Origin: Dermanyssus gallinae
Lineage: Eukaryota; Arthropoda; Arachnida; Mesostigmata; Dermanyssidae
DNA length: 64,000 nucleotides
Assembly: GCA_003439945.1 (NCBI GenBank)
Contig: QVRM01005989.1
Location: forward strand, 62,001-126,000
Direction: 5' to 3'
Shown here: positions 12,501 to 22,485 of the stretch, piece by piece
How positions within the stretch are numbered: the stretch's first letter is position 1
Layout: every line of letters begins with the position of its first letter
The notes under the pieces: model-generated
Told to the model about the DNA's origin: nothing
The model's database searches: none
The model's input: only the letters and a program-made list of their open reading frames with translations
Program-made: the position numbers and the translations under genes

Positions 12501-15500
12501 TTTACAGAAACTAATTGACCTAGATATAGACAAGCACACTGTTTTATAAATATCAAGTTATCTAACGAATCGGAGGTTTTGTGTGCGGCTTAACAACAGT
12601 TTTAGTCAGTATGGGGTGTGTCCCTCGGGCGTGCCTCAGGGATCATGTCTAGGCCCATTATTATTCTGTATATTCAACTTAGATCTTAAAAATGTTATAC
12701 CCAAAACCCTTAAACACAAACTCTACTCAGATGATCTTAAACTTTATGGGCCATCCGGCACAAAGGCCGAGAGGGAGATATTACAGAGAACCATTGACTC
12801 TATCTCCGATTGGTGCGCCAAAAATGATATGATAATTTCGGTCCCTAAATGCGCCGTTGTGTGTCTGAAGGAGGACCACGTTTACACACTTGATAGACAA
12901 GAGATACTTAGAGTAAACAGCATTCGTGATCTTGGGGTAACGGTAACACCGGAGCTAGATTTTAACCTTCACATCACGCAAACTATTCAATCTGCTAGCC
13001 TTATATGTAATACGATATTTCGTTGTTTTATTATCGAATGTCCAATGTTCTATATCCGCCTTTATAACAGCCGTGTACTTCCCAAATTCATCTACAGCTG
13101 TGAAGTCTGGCTGCCGTATTTAAAGAAACATATTGATGCAATTGAAAAAGTTCAGTCTAAATTTCTTCGACGTGTTGCATTGAGATGCAAGGTAAAGCGT
13201 AGCAGTCTTGACTTAGTACCTATATCAGAACGACACTCAAGAGCAGATTTTAAAATGTACGCACGAAATTCTCAGTAATAAACTTCCAATATTTTTTAAT
13301 ATTCGCAACAACAATCTGCGCAGTACTCGAACCATATCATTAAAAATTGTGGCACGATCTGACCGAATCAACAATATGTTTTCGTGGCCCATGGCGAGAA
13401 TGTTGAGAACCATAAACTAGTGATATATTATTATAACATGGCTATTACATATATCACGCAATGGTACTATTGCGCCCCATTAAATAGTAAATTGCTCTTT
13501 ATGTCTCTTATATTGTGCATTGTATATACTGAATACAAGATTTGTGTGAATAACCATGTATCTACCCTTTGGAAACAATAAAGGTGCACTTGAATTAAAA
13601 ATACACAGCGGAATTATAAATAATTCATTTTTGGGTTTAATTTCAGGAGAAACTTCGATATCACTTTATGAGTCCGCTAGAAAAATGGCGGTATCGTCGA
13701 GTATTTCCGTGGAAGATGATTTTCCAGATTATTAAAATCTTCGTAGTGACAGTTCAAATTATCCTCTTCGGCGTCGATTCCTCACAATTTTACGACGAAC
13801 GCTCCGCTACCGAGACATCACTGAAGGTCAGATAATTTGTCCTTTTTTTATTTGATTACTTTAATAGATGGTATTTTGATTGATTAAATTTCGTATGTAT
13901 TCAATAAAATGTGACATTATCACAGTTTGTACAACATAATGTTTATTATTACTAACTAGAGTTCGATCAATCTTTATAGTATGGATCGTAGTCAATGATC
14001 TGTTTTATACAGTCATTATGTGGATGAAGGTAGGGTATGCAGGGTTCTTGCAGTTATGTCTGACGAAAATATGTATACATCTTTTTTGCAACAAAAAAAA
14101 AACCGTTTCTGGGATCCGTTTCAACGTTGCTCAAAAATATTCAAATATTGAAAGTCTGGATTATCACGAATGTTCTGTTTGTCACTTTGTCGAACTAATG
14201 CAACTGTATTGCTTGTTGTACCTAGGTGTATTTTCTTAACGATTGGGACTCAATTCGAGACATCTACTTCTATCCACCGACGGACGGCCCGTATGCAGTA
14301 TACACCGAAAACGAACTGTTCGACAGCATTGACTCAGCGGTAAAGCGATATGCCCGAGTCACCGTGGATCCAATCGGTTTGTGTTGCGTACAGACGTGTC
14401 CATCGTGTTGGAGCCATCTTAACCTAGCTTTGTTCACGGACATATTGCATTCTTGTATGGTGAACGTCAGACGACGATATGATGATTGGTGTCTAGGGCG
14501 TTTTGTTGCGAATCAGAAACATTCAATTATGTGCACTGTAGTTAAGCAGGCTTGTAGAGAATTCAGCGAGCGGATTTTCACGCAGATAATGAAGCTCGAG
14601 GATAGCTAAGGCGAGTAACCAGCGTCGATCGATATTCTTTTGAGTGTTTAATTGAAATTATTTTAGCACTAGGTATGCAAGCTTATATATAGGTTATATA
14701 AAGCTTATTGTAGGCGTGTGTGCGTCAGCAAATGAACGGATGCTACTAAGTGTATCGTGTGAAACGGTGTTTTTTACCTGGCAGGTTCGTTTAAATATGA
14801 CTCGCCGGACGCGTCATTTGTGCCACCGGTCCTCTGCCTTACCTACTTTAAAGCGGTCCGCGTGTTTCCGTACAACCAGTCGATCGGCTTCAACAATGAG
14901 GTTAGTCTGCGGTGAATCCTAGCTACCTCAAACTGAAGTCGGCCTCACTTGAATGTTCCGTCATCTGAGGGAACTGTCTATGTAGCGCTAGTAACATTAC
15001 AAAGAGATAAATACGACCCCTTGGCATTGACTATATTTGCAAGATGTTCGCTTTTGAAGCAGGCTTTTGGACAGGATAATACGGTACTAAGAATTATGCC
15101 AGTGAGATATAGTTGTCTCCCGCTACCTGGAAATTAAGTGTGATTTTACTTTTTTGTCTTACATAGCTAAATTCCTCCAAAGTATTTCTTAAGATACTAG
15201 CAATCAAGACTTGATGTGGTCTTTATAGACATTTTTCTTAAGTACTCCCTCTTCCAAGAGTTCTAACCTTATATATTTACAGGCATTATATTTGTATTAT
15301 GTATAAATATTCTCAGTCTGTGCGCGCACGCCAAACTTTTCTACATCGTGATTCATTACTCGTGAGATTGCATTTGGTCTGCATTTGCTCCTCTGCATGG
15401 CCTGCATCCCTTCTTAAATAACCTTTGATACATTGATGTTATTCGCTAGGACATCAAGAGCCGATTGACCTGCTTAGATATGTATACGGCTTATCTTAGT

Positions 15501-17207
15501 TAACTTTCTAGGTTAAATTCCGAACATCGATTGCAGCATTTGTGTTTGTCGATCTTTTCTCCCCCTACTGCGCGTCTAGGGAGCTAGGCTAGGTTTTGTC
15601 TCCATAGACATTCTACATCTGGTTTCGTCCACCCTACGCATGCGGTTGACAGCTGGCCTGTACGTGCTAAGCTTTAGTGCCCTTCCTTAGTTGTAGACTG
15701 ACATATTTGCATTCGGTCCGTATTTGCTGTTCTACATGGACTCTATACTAGCAACATAATGTGCCTACGATATCAACTTGAGATCCAGGTCGCTTCAAGG
15801 CCTGAAAACAATATTGCGGAACTCAAACAGAAAACTCTAAGAATCCTCTAAAGACAACTCCGCTCAGAGACATACGCTCTGTCGCAAGATCACTGCCGTG
15901 CTGTGATGCCCTAGTCTTTTTCGGCAGATATACAAATATGGAACTACGGAGTAAACTCCCGACTTACCCAATTTCCTGCCAGGAGCGTCCGGAATCCTTT
16001 AAACAACCCCAGCATAAAGGGCCGGCGCTGATTGATAACACTTTGTTTAGAAAGGCGGTCCAATCTTTTCTGTTTGCAAGTGCATCTGGCTTAGATGGTC
16101 CTCGACCATGACATTTGCGTGAGCCTTACGAGACTCTCAGATTGGTTTAGAGCCAATGGCTTGTCCGAGAATTGGTCGAAGACCGGTATTATCCAGTTCT
16201 TATTGCCTAGAGGTGTCCTAGGTATTAACCACGAGACATTTCAATGTGGAAACCACACGATAGGCATGGCCAATGAGACAACATTCTTAGGCGTTGTCTT
16301 GGATTCTATGTTATCGTTTGAAGCCCATACAGATTGCATTTGTAAAATGTTATTCTGCCCAGTGACTGTCTGTTTGTCTGTTTGGTGAATAAACATGCAC
16401 TTTTTGCATGCAGAGCTCTTGAGATCATGACGTGGCGTGATGTCTGCACGTCTAGTTCACGACTAGACGTGCAGTGCATTACGACTAGAGACCTACTCTT
16501 AGGGATGCTCAGCTCGAAAAAAGCTGGGAAGCGGGCTCTGATTTTGTGGAGACTGTTATGAGAGCGAAGACAAAGCTGACGAAAGAGAGGCGGCAACGCA
16601 TAGAGCGCCGCCAGGCCGAAGATTAAGAGCCAGACTAGCGGCTCCCTACATGCACTGAAGTAATACCACAAGTATCCCGGTCATGTAGGTTAGGGGGTCA
16701 CCAGGTTGTTAGTGGGTTTGAGAGTCCCACACTATACAGATCTAAGGGTGTGCGTTATGCATTTTTGTTCCTGGCCCCTGTTAAAAAAGCTGTCATATAT
16801 GTAATGTGTAAGAGTCAGCTTGTAATGATTTCCTTTTGTTAGTACTTTTTGTATGAGGAAGCTACCCGTTGTTTCGTTTTGGGTATAGGGCTGATCTTTT
16901 AGTTTTTAAGAGCTCGTGATTAATCCGCAGATCAGTTCACTTATGATCGGCGGTGGCAAATGGGCAGTTGGTTTAATTGTTCAGTACATGGTGCATATTG
17001 TGTGCCTTAAGGTTAATGCGAGATGTTCATGCTTACTTCTTTGACGATACACCTTCTAGGTTATCTACCGGTGCTTGACGTTAAATCAGACAGACTACAG
17101 CAACTTCTCTATTGTGACTTTCTTCAATGAAACAGGCATTTCACTTGATCTTCAAAGGTAACACTAACTGTCATTTGCACAATTCCGATATGTGTATGTG
17201 TGGATTC

Positions 17208-17259
<52 letters not shown>

Positions 17260-20200
17260 GGCAACGACCGTTGTATGCATTAAAAGGTCCAGATGAGTGT
17301 GTTCGCTGGCGCTAGTGTACAATAAATGTCGATGTGTTATGTTATGTGTAATAGCCTGATTGCAAGTCCGTGAGCCCTAATATTCTCTCTCTCTTTCCCT
17401 TTGTTCTGCAGTGGTGGTATAATTTAATGCTTTCAAATAGTTCAAGAGAACATACGTTGTGTGTCTATTGTAATCGCAATGGATGGTTAGGGAGGGGAAA
17501 TTATTATTACATTACAAAGTACCGATACAAGAATAATATAATAATATATGTAGTTGCACGTGGACATAACGTGATATGTCCAGACACAACTACATAGTTT
17601 AGTTTGAAGAAGTTTGTAGGACTTGGGAGTTCTTATCAATAGAACTTTTTCTAGTTCTTATCGATAGCGAATAAGTAGAAAAAGATAGGACAACCTAGCA
17701 AGATGGTGTTTTCTATTCACACTTTCGTTGCTCGAATGGTTTAGAACCGAGATGAATAGGAAACAATCTGCATACGTGCGACTGCTTTTTGTTTAGCCTA
17801 AATTGATATAATTGAAAAAGATCTAGAGATTAACAAAAAAGACAGTCATCCTCCAATTTGTACATTAGGTGACACAGAAAAGCAAATTAAGGACGACAAA
17901 CAGTCAAGTCAACAAGTTTTCGAAACGAGTATTGGGCTGGAAGAAAAGCAATATTGACGGCGTAAGCTTTTGTGTGGTACGCACCAGCTTTGCTAAGATT
18001 CTTTTGTTCGAATGCCTTGCAGTTTTATCGCAGCCCGGCTCGATTTTGGCCTTTCAACGGAGTACCGCCGTCACCGAGCGATCTTCGACCAGTTGGTCAC
18101 CTACCGCATGCTAACCAGCATTGTTTACCAAAACAAATACCACAATGGGCTCGTTAAGGTGCGTACACAATCGATATTTATATGTAAGTTTTTTCGGTTT
18201 TGTCCGTAAAGAATCATTAAAAAATCCAGAAAACAATTTTTGTGGACCCAATAGGTGGGAAAAATACGACGACGATGATGATGATAATAACTGAAGCTCA
18301 ATTTATCACATGCACTGTGAGTAGCCGATTTTAAGCCGAATATTGACTACGTCTAGCTCGGTTGTTCACTTGGTGGAGCGAGAACGCCGCAGTGTTGCTT
18401 AGTAGTGTCAACCGCATCTCATCTAGCCTTTATTTACTGTAAAAACGCCGAATGAATAAAATGCCTGACTAGTCTTTTTTTTGGAATGCCAAAAGGTATT
18501 CCCGGAACGATTTGTTGGCGAGTTCAGCAGTACCTTGCCATGGGGCTACGAGCATCGAGGGTCAAGAACGACGGCAGTTTTTTTTGGTTCTCAATGTTAC
18601 CTCAATGATTTGTTTGCCCCGTGTCACCTACGAGCCTGTCGTTAGCTGGGAAGGATTGGCATTGGCCCAAGAAAATGACTTCTCGACAACTTTGTTTGCA
18701 CTTATTGGTGTTGCCGTTCTTATTATTGTTCCTACTGCTGATTGCAGGTCAAACTGAACGTGTCGAGCGCTGCGGATCACGGCGTGAGCCCAATAGGGCA
18801 TCTGGGCGCGCAGCTCGCGCGGCAGCTACTTAATGTTGCCGCCATTTCTCTCAGCACGGTCTCGCTCTTTCTGTGCAAGCGCTCGATCGTCCGCGGCTAC
18901 CTGCTCCTACGGAAGGTGATCGAGTATTTCCGCACGCACCAGCAGCTCGAGCTGGGCTGGGCGGATCGCTTCGAGTTTGTCGATCTCTGGCTGTGTCTGA
19001 TCGTCATCAACGACTTGCTCGTCATCTCCGGCACGTCGATCAAGATGACTCTCGAGCTGAACTACATGTCACAGGAGCGATTGCGCTGGGCGTCTGTGCT
19101 GCTCGGTACGGGTCTGCTGTTGGTGTGGAGCGGTATCCTTCGATATCTAGGATACTTCAGCACGTACAACGTGCTCATCTTGACGCTGAAAAGGTCGACA
19201 CCGAACCTGCTTAAGTTTCTCATCGGCGCGTTCATCTTGTTTATCGGGTACGGCCTTTGCGGCTGGGTCGTTCTCAGCCCCCACCACATGAAATTTAAGA
19301 CGATCTCGACGACGTTCGAGTGCCTCTACGCGATCACCAACGGTGACGACATCTTCGCCACATTTGCGCTTGCCACGAACGACTATTCGGAACACGGCAT
19401 TCCGCCGCTGATCTGGTGGTTCACCAGACTGTACCTGTACACCTTCGTCGTGCTCTTCATTTGTGTCGTGATTAATTTGCTGTACGCTGTGATCATTGAC
19501 GCGTACGATGCGATCAAGGAGAGTTCGGAAATTGCCAGGAAGCCAAAAACAAGTTTCCTACATCAGTTCATCGCACAGCGTCTGGAGAAGGCGTCGAGTG
19601 CCAATTATATGCTAGACGAGACGATCGAAGGCGACATGAATGCTTTCGAGGTATGTACAAAAGCAGAAAATTACTTACTTAAGTTTATCAGGCGAAACTA
19701 TTGCAAGCTTTTGCTTATATATATATATATATATATATATCTACAGTCAGATTTATTATCACACATGTTGTGTAGAAAAAGTACAGTTAAAATATATGCA
19801 TATGTATACATACACACATTTGGACTTAAAAATAATATGTATGTATATATATGTATATATATGACAAGTTAATTCTGCTGGTCTTAATCCAAGGTGGTGT
19901 TTTCGCACAGCAGTGTGCGTTGAAACATGTGTAAGAATGACAATGCCAATGTATGGCATACATTGTCGACATATTCATATACATGTCACAACTAGCGTGC
20001 CTCATTTATTTGATGGGCCCATACACTAACTATGCACTCAGGCAGAACTCTTCAAATGAGGCCAGGAATGGTGGGAAGGAGCGGAGGAGGCGTTGGATGC
20101 CACCGTTTAGCTGTTTTAATGAAAGAGTGAACTTCCGGTTTTGTAGACTTTTCCTTAAGCTGACGTTCGGCTGACGATGGCTAATGGTAGGTTGAGCAGG

Positions 20201-20517
20201 TCGATCAGGTCCGGTTGATCACAGGTAAATCAACGACCATTTTGTCATCGCCCTTTCACGTACGTAGACAGTGATTGTCAATCAGTTGTCGTTGTGTTTG
20301 TGTGTGTCTGCAGGTATTCTATCGCGGCTGTTCATGCTTTTCGAGACGTCGCTCGACGTACACTGACAACTGGGTTGACAGCGCCAGCGTCAATGCTCCG
20401 GCAGTAGCAGAGACGGCGCCGCCGCCGCCGACGACAGCATCAACGGAGCGGCCATCAACGACAGCAAAGACAAATGACAGCAGGGCTACCGCCAAGATTA
20501 ACACGATGCTCACATGA
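8877..20517 (+). CDS. Trpml: Mucolipin / TRPML lysosomal cation channel, 11 coding exons
   Basis: Coding exons: 8877-8901, 9131-9151, 9701-9884, 10094-10241, 13647-13826, 14226-14376, 14785-14900, 17060-17157, 18023-18158, 18748-19650, 20314-20517. All junctions are GT-AG and all phases agree; the sum is 2166 bases, 721 residues. Mucolipins release Ca2+/Fe2+ from late endosomes and lysosomes under PI(3,5)P2 control. Seen here: an EGAPLI acidic dileucine-like sorting motif at residues 25-30; a basic segment before S1 (KLRYHFMSPLEKWRYRR) matching the known lipid-binding stretch; S1 at about 150-170; a luminal loop with N-glycosylation sequons at N284, N290, N298 and N357; S2-S6 at about 380-605; the selectivity filter NGDD at 551-554; and a Cys-rich YRGCSCF tail at 657-663 (possible palmitoylation). 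At 721 residues it is longer than human TRPML1 (580), mostly because of acidic N-terminal and Thr/Pro-rich C-terminal extensions. The first two small exons are the least certain; Met22 (9718) is an alternative start. Confidence 0.9.
9131..9151 (+). CDS. Trpml: Candidate 21-nt microexon (exon 2) of TRPML
   Basis: A CAG acceptor precedes and a GTACGT donor follows a 21-base segment. It joins exon 1 (phase 1) and exon 3 (phase 1) without a stop, adding WDRRRPP-E. It is known only from splice signals and phase. Skipping it also keeps the frame, because 21 is a multiple of three, so it may be alternatively used. Confidence 0.5.
9526..9566. repeat. (TA)n array in TRPML intron 2
   Basis: Uninterrupted TA dinucleotide run of about 41 bp. 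Further intronic (TA)n runs of 24-43 bp lie at 10005-10029, 10253-10276, 17211-17253 and 19716-19740. Confidence 0.95.
11400..13605 (+). mobile_element. CR1/Jockey-type non-LTR retrotransposon in TRPML intron 4
   Basis: This 5'-truncated copy is in the sense orientation of the host gene. The end of the AP-endonuclease is seen as LIVGDFNLPRIDWQN and SDHNAIFF (11417-11800). The RT follows: SVITPVHKKGSKSNVDNYRP (12187 on), QQHGFTKGKSTATQL, SKAFDRVNHFKLL, GVPQGSCLGPLLF (12621 on), and LYSDDLKLY as the catalytic YxDD box (12725-12750). Thumb motifs RDLGVTVTPELDF and HITQTIQSA come next. Stops and frame shifts occur near 11880, 12103-12170 and 12547, so the copy is dead. The 3' tail ends in an AATAAAGGTGCACTTGAATT-type terminus near 13577-13600. 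Confidence 0.8.
15905..16125 (+). mobile_element. Retrotransposon RT N-terminal scrap (RPxHL type) in TRPML intron 6
   Basis: The + strand translation includes KGPALIDNTLFRKAVQSF and ASASGLDGPRP followed by HLRE after a stop. This resembles the GGxDGLRPxHL block of the same retrotransposon class as the (TAA)n-tailed elements at 37-38 kb. The match is short and the assignment rests on a remembered pattern. Confidence 0.3.
16080..16360 (+). mobile_element. CR1/Jockey-like RT thumb fragment in TRPML intron 6
   Basis: An open segment reads LSDWFRANGLSENWSKTGIIQF and then TTFLGVVLDSMLSFEAHTDCICKM. These are the conserved post-catalytic blocks (L-x-x-WF-x-AN-x-LS-x-N-x-x-KT; T-x-FLGV-x-x-D) of CR1/Jockey-type reverse transcriptases. 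The fragment is joined at about 16355-16380 to the R1-like 3' end. Confidence 0.6.
16395..16800 (+). mobile_element. 3' end of R1-like element (same family as 1.8-4.3 kb)
   Basis: From 16395 to about 16560 this is the reverse complement of 1815-1965, with few differences, through the GGAGACTGTTATGA terminus of ORF2. It then continues into about 240 bp of 3' UTR lacking from the other copy, including TTAGTGGGTTTGAGAGTCCC. Relative to the first copy it carries a foldback at 16444-16474. Confidence 0.8.
16444..16474. repeat. 13-bp perfect hairpin inside R1-like fragment
   Basis: CTGCACGTCTAGT and ACTAGACGTGCAG flank a 5-base loop. The corresponding segment of the 1.8-kb copy has only the right arm, so the left arm looks like a copied inverted duplication. 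Confidence 0.85.
18748..19650 (+). CDS. Trpml: TRPML exon 10: S2-S6 and pore
   Basis: This single 903-base exon encodes residues 354-654. It covers the end of the luminal loop, S2 (LLNVAAISLSTVSLFLC), S3 (DLWLCLIVINDLLVISGT), S4 (RWASVLLGTGLLLVW, then ILRYLGYF), S5 (LIGAFILFIGYGLCGWVVL), the pore helix and NGDD filter, and S6 (TFVVLFICVVINLLYAVII). The block ILRYLGYFSTYNVLILTL and the filter are near-identical in pattern to vertebrate mucolipins. It starts after CAG at 18745-18747 and ends at a GTATGT donor. Its base composition is GC-richer than the flanking introns. Confidence 0.95.
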
Positions 20518-20906
20518 GACGCGACGTAGATATATGCTCGAGGGCGGGCAGGCAGACAGACGCAGTCGTAATAGGCCGATAATGCAAGCAGTTCATGTGC
20601 CACTGTGCTTTCATTGGAGTTGGCGATTTGTTAATGGCAATGCATATTGTAAGGTAAGAACTAGCTAGCTAGCGAGCTGCTGCTGTATGCTGAGGGTTGA
20701 TACCTCCGATCTCTTCAGGGCTCTACCGTGTGTGTATGTGCGTGGGTGACGACTCGCGTGCAGCGCATAGGCTCAGCTGGACGCTACCAGGGCTGCTGAC
20801 GGACGTAGGAGCCGCTCGGAGCCACAGACGAAAACGTGCGGAAAGGGGTGGTGAATGTTAGTTGTAATAGTTAATTCGTTAGTTGTAAAAAAAAACACTG
20901 GTTGCA

Positions 20907-20956
<50 letters not shown>

Positions 20957-21480
20957 AGAGAGAGAGAGAGAACGAAAAAGAAAAAGAGAGGGAGGCGAAA
21001 GGGTAACAAATTATTTACATGAGCTTTATACTGGGCAGCTTGGGTCGCTCCTGCAGGAAGGCGTTTAAAGCAGTTTATTTGAGTAAAAATGTGATATTGT
21101 GTTTGGCACTTATATTTTACACACACCTATATACTGTGGAGTATACTGTGTAATTTTGCAAACGATATGCAAGCTGGGGGTGGCGGAGCTTCCTGCTTGT
21201 GGGGTACTGGTTTAAGGCAGTTGTCATCATTGTAGTCTTATCTCAGTCGCAAGTTATGGGCCCAGAAACGTTGTTGTTTGTGGCGTAGCCCATGCGGATT
21301 CAGGAGATTGTATCTTATTTGGCATTAGCGGTGGTACGGTGGATTGCTAACGGACTTTGGACAAACCGCTGTCGTGGCATATCAGTCTTCAGTGACATTT
21401 TGGGGGCGAGTCTTGACATTAGGCCGCTTTTACAATTCTTGGCAGTTCAAAGACAGATTCCTTATTTATTTATACATATT

Positions 21481-21549
<69 letters not shown>

Positions 21550-22238
21550 CCGCTAATGGCATTGAATGCTTTAAACTGCACATTCCTGTTGTCGCTGATT
21601 CAGGGAATCGTCGCTAGTCCATTTATAATCTGGTCCTGCGGTGTCAGTTATTATTTCGGATTATTTTCTAGTTTAAATAACCTACCTGCAGTATATAATT
21701 ATTGTTGTTTTAGTATTTAGACTCGAACTTTGTACCCGAACACCGTTAACTTCATATATATGTAGTGTATCTTGTTTTATCTCTCTCTCTCTTTTCTTTC
21801 TCTCGATAGATGTATATACTACATAGAAATTGCAGTCCTTGAAGTCGTTGCCAAAACTCGACCAGATTGTTCAGGTCATTGGTTAGTTTTGTCGACGCGG
21901 CGATTATTTGTATACGCTCAGCTGAGTCAGTGATATATTTGTCCTTTAATATTACTAGTTAATGGGGTTTCTCACTGTTTTGATACCTGTTTACCAGGCC
22001 TATTTAGTTGCTTGCTGGATTACATTTTGTGAATCCGGCTAATATTGTAAATACGCACTTTTAATGCATATGTTTTACGCTGCCACTAAGAACACAAATT
22101 ATTCAACCCGCCAAATTATGCTTTCACTTGTCGTCACTGGGTATTAAGCCAAAAGTGTAACTACTGTAAGATAGGATGTCTAATAAACAGCAAATTTTGT
22201 CTAATAACAGACTCGTTTTTATTAGACACGCTTTATTC

Positions 22239-22240
<2 letters not shown>
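20518..22240. other. TRPML 3' flank; (TA)n at 20910-20953 and 21482-21547; no gene seen
   Basis: This stretch contains a (TA)n passing into (GA)n at 20954-20972 and one of the longer (TA)n runs in the window (about 66 bp). No coding frame was recognised and no convincing polyadenylation site could be assigned to TRPML. Confidence 0.5.

Positions 22241-22241
<1 letters not shown>

Positions 22242-22288
<47 letters not shown>
22242..22288. repeat. (TA)n array
   Basis: Uninterrupted TA dinucleotides, about 47 bp, downstream of the minus-strand VP-repeat gene. Confidence 0.95.
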
Positions 22289-22291
<3 letters not shown>

Positions 22292-22485
22292 TAGGTGTTA
22301 AGCAATGTAAGTTTCAATTAAATCAAAATAACTGCATGTGGCACATAGTTTCTGTTCGAGGGAGAACTTCAGTAAACTTCCGAGTATTGGCAGGCAACAA
22401 GTGCATGAACGCGCACCCATTATGTTCACATTAGAATCAGCAATTCAGAGACAGTGGCAGCAGCAGCAGCAAAAGCATTTCACTG

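Noticed and set aside
14377..14609. Read-through of TRPML exon 6 to a stop at 14607
   Set aside because: A phase-1 donor at 14377 joins 14785 to give DPIG-SFKYDSP, matching mucolipin order; the read-through sequence resembles nothing.
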